Assembly: GCA_043818555.1 (NCBI GenBank)
Contig: JBDRFP010000012.1
Location: forward strand, 1 to 57,067
Direction: 5' to 3'
Length of the DNA stretch: 57,067 nucleotides
DNA from: JAUYIW01 sp043818555
Lineage (GTDB): Bacteria; Patescibacteriota; Patescibacteriia; UBA9934
The notes beneath the pieces were generated by a model. It saw nothing but the letters and a program-made list of their open reading frames with translations. It did no database searches and was not told the origin of the DNA. Position 1 is the stretch's first letter; the number at the start of each line of letters is the position of its first letter. Positions 50,011-57,067 of the stretch are shown one piece after another. Position numbers and translations under genes: made by a program.

Positions 50011-51318
50011 CTATAAATGGGCATTAAAGTACTCCCCTAACTCAGCAATAGCCACCCTATCCTGCTTCATAGTGTCGCGATCGCGGACAGTCACCGCATG
50101 GTCTTCAAGCGAGTCAAAATCAACTGTAACGCAATACGGCGTGCCGATTTCATCCTGGCGACGATACCTTCGGCCGATCGACTGAGTTTCGTCGTAATCA
50201 ACATTCCACTTTGCCGAAAGCTTTTCAACGATTGGCATGGCAACATTTCGTAACTCCGGCTTTTTCGATAAAGGCAGCACTGCAATCTTAACTGGCGCGA
50301 GCGCGTACGGGAATTTCATCACCACTCGCTTATCGACTCCGCCGTCTGCTTTTGGAGCTTCCTCTTCAGAGTAGGCCGATACCAACATTGCCAGCACCGT
50401 GCGGTCGACCCCAAGCGATGGCTCAATTACATGTGGTATAAATTTCTCACCACTCTCTGGGTCGGTGTAGGTCAAATCGTGGCCACTTCCCTCGCTGTGC
50501 TTGCGCAGGTCGTAGTCAGTTCTGTAGGCAAGCCCGTAAAGCTCATCACGGCCAAACGGAAAATCAAACTCAATATCTACTGTGCGATCAGAATAATGTG
50601 CCCTGTCCTTGCCCTTCACCTCCAAATCGTGCACCAGCTCCTTTTTGATTCCGCAAAACTCAATCCACTTATGAATTTCGCCAAGCCACATTTCAAACTT
50701 CTCTTTCCAGTCTTCAGGACGGATGAAGTACTCAATCTCCATCTGCTCAAACTCGCGCGTGCGGAAAATAAAATTTCCTGGTGTAATTTCGTTTCTGAAC
50801 GCCTTCCCGATTTGGGCAATGCCAAACGGGATTCGTTTGCGCGAACTGGTGAGCACCTGCTCAAAGTCGGCAAAAATCGCCTGCGCAGTTTCCGGCCGCA
50901 AATACACCACGCTCGCCGACGCCTCTTTCGGCCCCATGAATGTTTTAAACATTATGTTAAATGTTGTCGGCTCTGTAAACTGTCCACTCTTGCCGCATTT
51001 GGCGCACGGAGCATTCATGTCAATATGGTCGGCACGGTAGCGCTCATTACAATTTTTGCACTCAGTAATCTCATCACCAAAAGCCTTTGACAAATGCCCA
51101 GACGTTTCCCACACTTTCGGATTCATAATAACCGCCCCATCAATCCCAACCATGTCGATCCGACCGTGCACAAACCTCTTCCACCACGCAGCCTTCACAT
51201 TGTTTTTAAGCTCAACTCCAAGCGGACCGTAGTCCCAAGAATTTGCCAGGCCGCCATAAATATCAGAACCGGGGAATACGAATCCCCGTGTCTTTGCAAG
51301 ACTGACTATTGTTTCCAT
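50011..51318 (-). CDS. glyS: Glycyl-tRNA synthetase, single-chain (alpha2) type
   Basis: A class II synthetase charging tRNA-Gly. The sequence has the FVFPGSDIYGGLANSWDYGPLG start, a zinc site CKNC...CAKCGK, motif 2 (FRNEITPGNFIFRTREFEQMEIEYF) and motif 3 (GVDRTVLAML), with an anticodon-binding C-terminus. I prefer ATG 51318 over 51333 because TATAAT at 51342-51337 would put transcription start downstream of the first ATG. Confidence 0.95.
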   Translation of the reverse strand: METIVSLAKTRGFVFPGSDIYGGLANSWDYGPLGVELKNNVKAAWWKRFVHGRIDMVGIDGAVIMNPKVWETSGHLSKAFGDEITECKNCNERYRADHIDMNAPCAKCGKSGQFTEPTTFNIMFKTFMGPKEASASVVYLRPETAQAIFADFEQVLTSSRKRIPFGIAQIGKAFRNEITPGNFIFRTREFEQMEIEYFIRPEDWKEKFEMWLGEIHKWIEFCGIKKELVHDLEVKGKDRAHYSDRTVDIEFDFPFGRDELYGLAYRTDYDLRKHSEGSGHDLTYTDPESGEKFIPHVIEPSLGVDRTVLAMLVSAYSEEEAPKADGGVDKRVVMKFPYALAPVKIAVLPLSKKPELRNVAMPIVEKLSAKWNVDYDETQSIGRRYRRQDEIGTPYCVTVDFDSLEDHAVTVRDRDTMKQDRVAIAELGEYFNAHL

Positions 51319-51333
51319 TTGTACTTTTTGCAT

Positions 51334-51398
51334 AAAATTATAAATCCTAAATTCTAAACTCTAAATAAATTGGAAATTAGAAATTCGAATTATGTATC
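51334..51398. repeat. AT-rich degenerate repeat tract
   Basis: AAATCCTAAATTCTAAACTCTAAAT-type words followed by TTGGAAATTAGAAATTCG. The glyS -10 box lies within it. Confidence 0.6.
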
Positions 51399-51408
51399 TA
51401 TCTAGGAT

Positions 51409-51951
51409 TTAAACCGTGGTAATCTGCTCCTCTTTCTTCTTCCCTATCTCCTCAATCTCCCCGTTCATTTCTTTTGTGAGCTTCTCGAGCGAATCAAGCA
51501 AGTTATGTTTTTCGTCCTCTCCTATCCCCTCGGTTTTTTCAATGCCTTTTTTGATTTCTTCACGGACCTGTCGCACGGCCACGCGCGCAGCTTCAAGTTT
51601 TTCCTTCATGAGTTTTACCATCTGCTGACGAGTTTCGTCAGTCATCTGTGGCATGATTAGTCTGATAGTTTTACCGTCTAAGTTTGGATTCATGCCCAAA
51701 TTAGCTTTTTGCAACGCGGTTTCAATAGCCTTTACAACCGACCCGTCCCACGGTTCGATTTGTAGAGTTTTTGCGTCAGGAGTGGAAATTGACGCCAAAG
51801 CCTTAAGCGGCTGAATGGCGCCGTAAGCCTCAATATTTATGTTCTCAACCAGCGCGGGGTTAGATCTGCCTGTTCGAATTGAAGATAGCTCCTGAACCAG
51901 ATGTTCCAGGGCCTTTTGAAATTGCGGTCTTGAGTCGTCGACTTGGGTCAT
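51409..51951 (-). CDS. frr: Ribosome recycling factor
   Basis: The 180-residue product matches RRF throughout: LSSIRTGRSNPALVENI, the ALASISTPDAKTLQIEPWD segment, LIMPQMTDETRQQMVKLMKEK and a long C-terminal helix with KKEEQITTV. With EF-G it splits post-termination ribosomes. TATAAT at 51966-51961 ends nine bases before the ATG, so the message is probably leaderless. Confidence 0.96.
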   Translation of the reverse strand: MTQVDDSRPQFQKALEHLVQELSSIRTGRSNPALVENINIEAYGAIQPLKALASISTPDAKTLQIEPWDGSVVKAIETALQKANLGMNPNLDGKTIRLIMPQMTDETRQQMVKLMKEKLEAARVAVRQVREEIKKGIEKTEGIGEDEKHNLLDSLEKLTKEMNGEIEEIGKKKEEQITTV

Positions 51952-52040
51952 AAATTGAAAATTATAGGTCGTATAGGTCCTACAGGACTTATTCCGAGCT
52001 TTAGTTAGCCCCTCTATATTGTCAAATCAGGGCAAACTCG

Positions 52041-53102
52041 TCAATCATCTACAGACGCAAACCCTACAAATATGTTATCGGTGTAAAGCGGATGAACCAG
52101 CATGGCCTTCGGAGCCCGGCTTGATGGCAGCTCCTGAGTGGCCCATGACGATCCGCCCGATGTTGAAGTGTAGAAAATCTCACTGGTGCCGTAGTAAATA
52201 GTATTGCCGTCTTTCGGATCGAGCGCCACTCCCCAAACCCGCACTTCGCCCGGCGATGTTACAAGCGGCACAGCTTTCCAGCTCGCGCCCTTATCGGTCG
52301 AAACCAACAGACCATACTTTGTATTCATTGCCACCGTGCCTCCGCTTGCGGTCTGGGTAAAGCCAAACACATCGTCCGAGTTTCTGAATTCCTTCCTAAG
52401 GTCGTCTTCAAACTCAGTCCAATTCTCGCCTCCGTCCGTAGTTCTAAAAAGTCCCTTTGCTTCTGTGCCGACCAAGACAATCCTGCTGTCTGCGTTACTT
52501 ACCATAATTGCCATAACATCGTCTCCGACTCGGCCAACGGTTGTCCAATTAGCGCCCGCGTCAGTACTCTTCAAAACATCGCCTGCCGATGTTCCGGCCC
52601 AGAGAATATTCGTATCAAACCAGTCAACCGCAAAGGATGTCAGCTCCTCGTCGCTTCTAGTTTCAACATAAATTGACGAAAACCCCCGGCTGCACGAATT
52701 GGATTTTAGAATGCGCGAAGGTTTTAAAACATAAATTGTGCAAATGTTTTCCTCATCTACCTCAACGTCCAAAACCGTGCCATCGCTCGCTTCGCTGTCT
52801 TCCGGCCTCTGCCAGGTGGTTCCGCTGTCAAGCGAAAAGAACATCCCGTTTGAAACAGTGCCAATGTAAATCGCGGAATTATCATTCGGGTCCACCTCAA
52901 TCGAGGTCACATTAACGCCTGCGATGGATCCTACTCCGCTCGCTGACGGCAACGCGCTTAATTGAGTCCAGGTTACGCCAGAGTCATCTGTGCGGAACAT
53001 CCCGCCATTTGAGGATGTTGATTCCCCGCCAAAGCCAAGGCATCCCTGGCCCATTAGTATTAATGAAAGTGCTCCGAGTAGGAGCTTGTTTGATGTTCTC
53101 AT
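52041..53102 (-). CDS. BNR/Ycf48-like beta-propeller lipoprotein
   Basis: I start at ATG 53102 (MRTSNKLLLGALSL) with a lipoprotein-like signal ending in MGQGC; the longer frame begins in repeat spacer. The 353-residue product has repeated Asp-box motifs SxDxGxxW (TDDSGVTW, SLDSGTTW, STDAGANW, TTDGGENW, STDKGASW, STSGGSSW), as in sialidase/sortilin/Ycf48 propellers. It is probably extracytoplasmic; binding or assembly roles are possible. Confidence 0.82.
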   Translation of the reverse strand: MRTSNKLLLGALSLILMGQGCLGFGGESTSSNGGMFRTDDSGVTWTQLSALPSASGVGSIAGVNVTSIEVDPNDNSAIYIGTVSNGMFFSLDSGTTWQRPEDSEASDGTVLDVEVDEENICTIYVLKPSRILKSNSCSRGFSSIYVETRSDEELTSFAVDWFDTNILWAGTSAGDVLKSTDAGANWTTVGRVGDDVMAIMVSNADSRIVLVGTEAKGLFRTTDGGENWTEFEDDLRKEFRNSDDVFGFTQTASGGTVAMNTKYGLLVSTDKGASWKAVPLVTSPGEVRVWGVALDPKDGNTIYYGTSEIFYTSTSGGSSWATQELPSSRAPKAMLVHPLYTDNIFVGFASVDD

Positions 53103-53170
53103 ATTTGAAGGCGAAAGTAAGTAGTAAGTAGGAAGTAGGAAGTAGGCGACAAACAATGGCCGCGAAAGCT

Positions 53171-54352
53171 TCAGCACTTTAAGGCAACGCTTTCCATTGC
53201 CAGTTTTGCATTTACATTCTGTTTAATTGCCAACTCTGCTGCGTTGATCGACTTGAGCGTTTCGGCCCAGGCCTGCGATGTTCGCGAGCTGGAAATTTGG
53301 CCTATTCGATCTACTGTACTTGACAAGCTAATCAGATTTTCCGAACCCGCTGATGCAAGCAGACAGTCGTGTACTACTAATCTGAGCCTTTGCAAGTCGA
53401 CAATGACATCAGCAGTCGTTCGGTCTTTGTCTTTTGACAGCTTTTCGATCGTACCAAACTTGTCTGCAAGTGGTGACTCAAGAAAGTTAAGCGTCTCATT
53501 GATTCGACCCCGAGCCTGGTCGCGCGTTTCTTTGTCAATCAAGCTCATTGCAATGCCCGGCCGGCCTGCAGCCAGCCCCGCCAGTTCGTGCGCAAGGTCT
53601 TTTGTTAAGTTTTGCGACGATAGAAAGCTGCAAATTTTTTCACGCTCTACTAAAGTGAATCGAATATGGACCGTGCGCGATGTTATGGTTGATCGTAGCT
53701 CAGAGGCGTCTGATGTGATTAAGATTATCAGCGTGTCGCCACTAGGTTCTTCCAAAGTTTTTAAAAGTGCATTCTGCGCTGCAATCGTCATTGCCTCTGC
53801 GTCTTCGATGATTGCGATCTTTTTGCTTTTACCAAAAGAAAACATTGACAAACGCTCTCTTAAATTTCGAATATCATCAACTGAAATTGATCCTTTTTCT
53901 GACGGCTTCACGATCGTGATGTCCGGGTTCGCTGACAATACCTGATCGCTAACTGCAAAATCACACTTTCCCTTCTCTTCCCCTACCACACCCTTTCCGA
54001 CTTTCCCGATCGCCAACACTCCTGCCTCGTTGGCAAACTCCTCTTTCCCAACTCCGACTTCGTTGGCCAACCCTTCTTTCCCCATCTCCTCCCTTCCCCC
54101 CCCATCTCCTCCCTTTCTGGCCTTCTCGATCACCAGCCCCCCTTCTTCCCCCCTCTCTTCCCCTCTCTGCCCATTTCCTCCCTTTTCGACCTTCAACGCT
54201 CCCCTTACAAATTCCCTGGCCACCGCCCCCTTGCCAACACCCTTTGGTCCGGAAAAACAATAAGCATGCGCAAGCGTCCCTCTTTCAACAACTCGTGCTA
54301 AATATTCAGTTTGCGCCTCGTGGCCAATAATCGACTTGAAATCAAGGGTCAT
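53171..54352 (-). CDS. holB: DNA polymerase III delta prime subunit with low-complexity insertion
   Basis: The 393-residue clamp-loader AAA+ protein starts at ATG 54352. Walker A is GPKGVGKG (35-42), then AIIEDAEAMTIAAQNALLKTLEEP and the S-TITSR sensor/trans-finger-like motif SELRSTITSRT. Residues ~55-125, where the zinc module normally sits, are a Gly/Glu/Lys-rich stretch encoded by purine-rich degenerate repeats; only one Cys remains (KGKCDFA). The ATG is the last codon-like part of an inverted-repeat element. Confidence 0.88.
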   Translation of the reverse strand: MTLDFKSIIGHEAQTEYLARVVERGTLAHAYCFSGPKGVGKGAVAREFVRGALKVEKGGNGQRGEERGEEGGLVIEKARKGGDGGGREEMGKEGLANEVGVGKEEFANEAGVLAIGKVGKGVVGEEKGKCDFAVSDQVLSANPDITIVKPSEKGSISVDDIRNLRERLSMFSFGKSKKIAIIEDAEAMTIAAQNALLKTLEEPSGDTLIILITSDASELRSTITSRTVHIRFTLVEREKICSFLSSQNLTKDLAHELAGLAAGRPGIAMSLIDKETRDQARGRINETLNFLESPLADKFGTIEKLSKDKDRTTADVIVDLQRLRLVVHDCLLASAGSENLISLSSTVDRIGQISSSRTSQAWAETLKSINAAELAIKQNVNAKLAMESVALKC

Positions 54353-54494
54353 ACCCGGTAGCACAACTTCGAATGATGCCTTCGAAATACGTGCGGCATC
54401 AAAATTCTAGCGTTAAACACAATAATTAATGATTTGGAAATTTTCTGCTCGGCATAACATACACTTCAATATCGAAGTTGTACTACCGGGCATA
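54351..54494. mobile_element. 144-bp inverted-repeat element, copy 2
   Basis: Ends ATACCCGGTAGCACAACTTCGA and TCGAAGTTGTACTACCGGGCATA, matching the element at 48511-48658 in end sequence, size, orientation and contact with a start codon. Confidence 0.72.
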
Positions 54495-54499
54495 ACTAT

Positions 54500-54870
54500 A
54501 CAATTATAGCATAAAAACAAGAGTAGACAGTAGTCAGTAGACAGTAGTCAGTAGATCGCGCAATAAACCCCGTCAAATCAACTATAAATCGTGCATTGCC
54601 CCCTGCACCCCGTTAACCCCCTCGATCCTTTGCCAACCCCTTTTCAACCTTTTCTCCATGTTTGTCGGTCTGTAAGTCTGTAACGAAATTCATTTCATAA
54701 CCTCTCTTAACCTCCTCCCGGCCGAAGGCCGGGTAACCTCCTCGTTTGTTGGAATAACCTCTTCGCCCCTCGAATTCCCTCTTTCCCTGTCCAAAAACAC
54801 TGAACAAAACCTCTTCAAAATCCCACTTTTCCACTAAAACTAGCCAAAAACTACTAAATCGACGATAAGC
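54500..54870. repeat. Low-complexity spacer without genes
   Basis: AGTAGTCAGTAGACAGTAGTC-type repeats at 54521-54556, then CCCC- and AACCTC-type words, and a perfect hairpin CCCGGCC-GAA-GGCCGGG near 54717. No supported gene. Confidence 0.6.
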
Positions 54871-54876
54871 CCTGAC

Positions 54877-54905
54877 TTGACAAAACCTAGAATTTGTGTT
54901 ATATT
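54877..54905 (+). promoter_or_regulatory. Promoter of 360-residue cassette gene
   Basis: TTGACA, a 17-bp spacer and TATATT, with a leader of about 100 nt. Confidence 0.88.
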
Positions 54906-55011
54906 TCTCCGTTCGATTAAAGACCGAGTAAGGTCAAAAATCGATAAAAATTCGCTCCGGCACGGTGCCGGCGCGATGGTTCGATTCATTCAACAAAAAA
55001 AGGAGGCAGAA

Positions 55012-56094
55012 ATGCCGAACGGAAATGCTGACCAAAAACTGCGCGCCATCGAGGAAGAAGCCAGCGATTTTCGCGAGTGGGTGCTCTACGGTCGGACCGA
55101 GAAGTCCGACGGTCTGCGCTACATGATGCGCATGGCGGTCGGAGCTCTCCTCGAGGAGAGCTTCATCAAGACTCGCGACTCGCTGGACGTGGCTGCGATC
55201 CTGGTGGGCCATGTGGCCGAGCTGAACCTGCGCAAGGCGCGGTGGCTCGCCGACCTCATGGTCGAAGGCGAGCTGAACCGCAAGGTTCCGCACCCCGGTG
55301 TGGCAGCCCTGGCCGAAGTGGCCGATGGGCTGTCGATGGGCCGCCACAGGGTGCCGGCCATCGACATCGATCGCGACGGCGTGCTCGAGAGCCTGAGCGG
55401 TGCGGCCGAAAGGCTGCTCGCGCTCGCTCGAGAGAACAAGTTCATCGACCACGCCGCAATCGAGGCCAAGTTCAAGAAGGCCGGGTTGCTGAGCGAGGAC
55501 GGCGGCGAGGAGAAGCGCGAGGACGGCGGCGGCAAGGGCGACGACAAGGACGACAAAAAGTCCGAGTTCGTCGCTCGAGCTGAGCACGCTCTGCGGGAAG
55601 TCGCGGGCGGGCTCTCCACCGAGGAGGACGAAGTCGCTTGGCGACTGTTCCCCGAAGGCGAACGCCCGGAGGGGCTGAGACACGCCGCCAAGCGGCTGCT
55701 CAGGCGCGCGCTCATGCGCCCGACCAAGCGCATGACCGCGCTCGGCGCCTACACCCACCTCAACTCCGCCGAGCTCGTCTCGGCCGAGGACGCGGACAAG
55801 ATCCGCGCCAAGGTGCTGGCCAAGGCCAAGGAAGAAGCCGAGCAGGCTGCCGAACCCCAGACGTTCAAGGACGTCCAGGATCAGGCCACCGAAGCTGCCC
55901 CTGAGACCGTTGACGGTGCGTCTGACGCGCCCGAGGTCGAGGAGAAGGCCGGAGCTGAGGCGCTGGAGGAGGTTGAAGAGCCTCCCGAGGCCGAACAGGC
56001 CCGGGTAGAGGCTGAAAAGCCCGCAGCCAGCGATGACGATTCCGCTGTGGTAGTCGACCTGAGCGCGCTCAAGGCGCGCTTCAGCGGCAAGTAG
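55012..56094 (+). CDS. Large G+C-rich protein of unknown function
   Basis: Start ATG 55012 follows AAGGAGGC; the frame upstream is open only by chance. The 360-residue product has two helical domains that look distantly related: residues ~20-165 (MRMAVGALLEESFIK, VGHVAELNLRKARWL) and ~185-275 (EHALREVAGGLSTEEDEVAW, RLLRRALMRPTKR). They are joined by an acidic/Gly linker and followed by an Ala/Glu-rich tail. No signal or span. Base composition is far from that of core genes. No family is recognised. Confidence 0.75.
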   Translation: MPNGNADQKLRAIEEEASDFREWVLYGRTEKSDGLRYMMRMAVGALLEESFIKTRDSLDVAAILVGHVAELNLRKARWLADLMVEGELNRKVPHPGVAALAEVADGLSMGRHRVPAIDIDRDGVLESLSGAAERLLALARENKFIDHAAIEAKFKKAGLLSEDGGEEKREDGGGKGDDKDDKKSEFVARAEHALREVAGGLSTEEDEVAWRLFPEGERPEGLRHAAKRLLRRALMRPTKRMTALGAYTHLNSAELVSAEDADKIRAKVLAKAKEEAEQAAEPQTFKDVQDQATEAAPETVDGASDAPEVEEKAGAEALEEVEEPPEAEQARVEAEKPAASDDDSAVVVDLSALKARFSGK

Positions 56095-56103
56095 ACGCAC
56101 GTT

Positions 56104-56148
56104 CTACGTGCAGGATCCAGATAGCAATATCTGTGGTCCTGCACGTAG
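56104..56148 (+). terminator. Long hairpin after cassette gene
   Basis: A 12-bp outer stem CTACGTGCAGGA/TCCTGCACGTAG with an inner AGATA/TATCT stem. The T-tract is poor (GTCATTTAC), so termination is likely but not certain. Confidence 0.6.
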
Positions 56149-56220
56149 GTCATTTACAGGTCATGAATGCTTGTCCTGATCTGTAATGTGACTTCATTAA
56201 AACTTGTAGTTAATTCGTTC

Positions 56221-56226
56221 TATATT
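56221..56226 (+). promoter_or_regulatory. -10 box before RNA-like element C1
   Basis: TATATT without a good -35 box. A start site 6-7 bases downstream coincides with the first conserved base of C1. Confidence 0.4.
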
Positions 56227-56231
56227 TGCCC

Positions 56232-56329
56232 AGATGCTAGGCGCAACGAGCACCGAAGTAAGCCGTACTAATTCGTACGGCGAACGAGGAGCGCAGTCGC
56301 AACAACGCAGATGGGTGAATATTGGACGA
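56232..56329 (+). ncRNA. RNA-like tandem element C1
   Basis: It begins AGATGCTAGGCGC, has a 7-bp hairpin GCCGTAC/GTACGGC in the middle, and ends GCAACAACGCAGATG followed by TTGGACG. The copy C2, 232 bp downstream, keeps both ends and the position of the hairpin while the interior varies. No plausible protein is encoded. The family is not recognised. Confidence 0.5.
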
Positions 56330-56463
56330 ATTAACTCACAGCAACCTGGAGGGGAGAGACTATATAGTTCGCACGGATTGGAGGAGAATCCAGCGACTAT
56401 CGGTATTCAAGTGCATGGACTTGGCATAGCTAACTCCATCAACAGATCGTTCAAAATGTGCTT

Positions 56464-56552
56464 AGATGCTAGGCGCGGGGAAAACGGCGAGTAGGCGTAC
56501 TTAAACGTACGGTGACGAACCGCAGGGGCCCTGCAACAACGCAGATGAGTGC
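56464..56552 (+). ncRNA. RNA-like tandem element C2
   Basis: Same ends as C1 (AGATGCTAGGCGC and GCAACAACGCAGATG...TTGGACG) with a shorter hairpin CGTAC/GTACG at the same place. It lies in the leader region of the small membrane protein at 56712. Confidence 0.5.
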
Positions 56553-56711
56553 ATTTTGGACGGTCTGCCTGCACACACCCGAATGCCATTAGCGCATATC
56601 ATCTTCGGACGATCACTGCGCTTCGCCCTGAGTTTACTCAAGGCAACTCTTCTCCAGTTTGCTGTGAAAACAGTTACTTTCAACCTAAGCAAAATACAAG
56701 GAGGACTCAAA

Positions 56712-56891
56712 ATGAGTTCGGAAGACAGTGGATGGGCAGTGTTCGGCAAAATCGTGCTCGTCGCCGGCGTACTGGCCGGCGCAATCTGGGGCGTCAGCTC
56801 CGGAGTGTCATCAGTACACCAACGCGGCTACAACCGAGGCGTCTACGCCGCCAAGGGCGAGATCACCACGATCACGCCCAGGGCCGAGTAG
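56712..56891 (+). CDS. Small single-span membrane protein (59 residues)
   Basis: Start ATG 56712 follows AAGGAGG by seven bases. One membrane span (about residues 10-30: FGKIVLVAGVLAGAIWGVSS) is followed by a short polar tail. Two RNA-like elements lie upstream. The function is unknown. Confidence 0.65.
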   Translation: MSSEDSGWAVFGKIVLVAGVLAGAIWGVSSGVSSVHQRGYNRGVYAAKGEITTITPRAE

Positions 56892-56918
56892 AGCGCATCA
56901 TCGTCGCGCCATGGAGAG

Positions 56919-57067
56919 TCACTCGACTGTACTAGAAGGGTACTTCGGTAACACTTTGTGATATTTGAAATGAAAATTAATTGGTGGAGCGTAATCCAGG
57001 CTCTGGTGAGGTCTTTTGAAGTTGTATTCTACTAGCCACTCGGTGAGTCTTTTGTTGAAGAGAGAGC
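56919..57067 (-). CDS. Partial IS3/IS481-type transposase, C-terminal end
   Basis: The last 48 codons before a TGA at 56921-56919 read FNKRLTEWLVEYNFKRPHQS then LDYAPPINF, the ending of the integrase (rve) domain in IS3/IS481-group transposases. The rest lies beyond the right edge. It marks an insertion sequence whose end should be within the preceding few hundred bases. Confidence 0.85.
   Translation of the reverse strand, partial: SLFNKRLTEWLVEYNFKRPHQSLDYAPPINFHFKYHKVLPKYPSSTVE

Noticed and set aside
54613..54834. Minus-strand open frame of 73 codons
   Set aside because: It is built from AACCTC-type repeat words and a palindrome, typical of the non-coding spacers here.
56234..56494. Open frame of 86 codons through C1
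   Set aside because: The start lies inside the conserved RNA-like segment, without a ribosome binding site; the conserved bases of C1 and C2 are not kept in the same reading frame.
1..57067. CRISPR array or cas genes
   Set aside because: No regularly spaced identical repeats with unique spacers were seen; the short-word tracts have drifting repeats without spacers, and no Cas-like protein is encoded.

Overview
The window most resembles a chromosome segment of a Patescibacteria (Candidate Phyla Radiation) bacterium. Evidence: giant DUF11-repeat surface proteins, a single-chain GlyRS, scattered bL28 and bL33 genes, no biosynthetic operons, core genes lacking Shine-Dalgarno sequences and often apparently leaderless, and spacers full of degenerate short repeats. 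The phylum is an inference; no rRNA gene is present.

Layout. 1-4.8 kb: the start of a repeat-built secreted protein, a single-span protein and a UvrD-type helicase. 4.9-6.4 kb: no convincing protein gene; instead four minus-strand transcription units, each with its own TTGACA-N17-TATAAT-like promoter and terminator and a structured, apparently noncoding body, plus two small hairpin elements sharing a 16-nt core. 6.5-13.5 kb: a GT-B glycosyltransferase-like protein, bL28, an ATP-cone/nuclease protein, three small autonomous genes, an LCP protein, HU and an SRAP protein. 13.6-20.1 kb: two tRNAs and a 2046-residue surface protein. 20.6-21.3 kb: a MazEF-type toxin-antitoxin pair. 21.8-30.2 kb: a sensory locus of periplasmic binding protein, HAMP kinase, receiver, two PAS kinases and bacteriohemerythrin. 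30.4-33.8 kb: cupin, deoxyribosyltransferase-like and Cys-rich lipoprotein genes, two tRNAs, tRNA remnants and palindromes. 33.8-40.3 kb: RlmN, a Pif1-like helicase flanked by two paralogous small genes (one broken), a RelE/AbrB pair and TypA. 40.4-46.9 kb: mostly small autonomous genes, an exported C39-like protein and bL33. 46.9-54.5 kb: TPR protein, triosephosphate isomerase, M16 peptidase, GlyRS, RRF, a beta-propeller lipoprotein and DNA polymerase III delta prime. 55-57 kb: a large high-GC cassette gene, two copies of an RNA-like element, a small membrane protein and the end of a transposase.

Two styles of gene coexist. Core genes have a bare TATAAT-like box 6-9 nt before the ATG and no ribosome binding site. 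A second, dispersed class (about a dozen short high-GC genes of unknown function plus the four RNAs) has exact or near-exact TTGACA boxes with a 17-bp spacer; the protein members add a real leader and GGAGG, and many members end in similar GC-rich terminators. That class, and the RNA cluster within it, is the best candidate for something undescribed.
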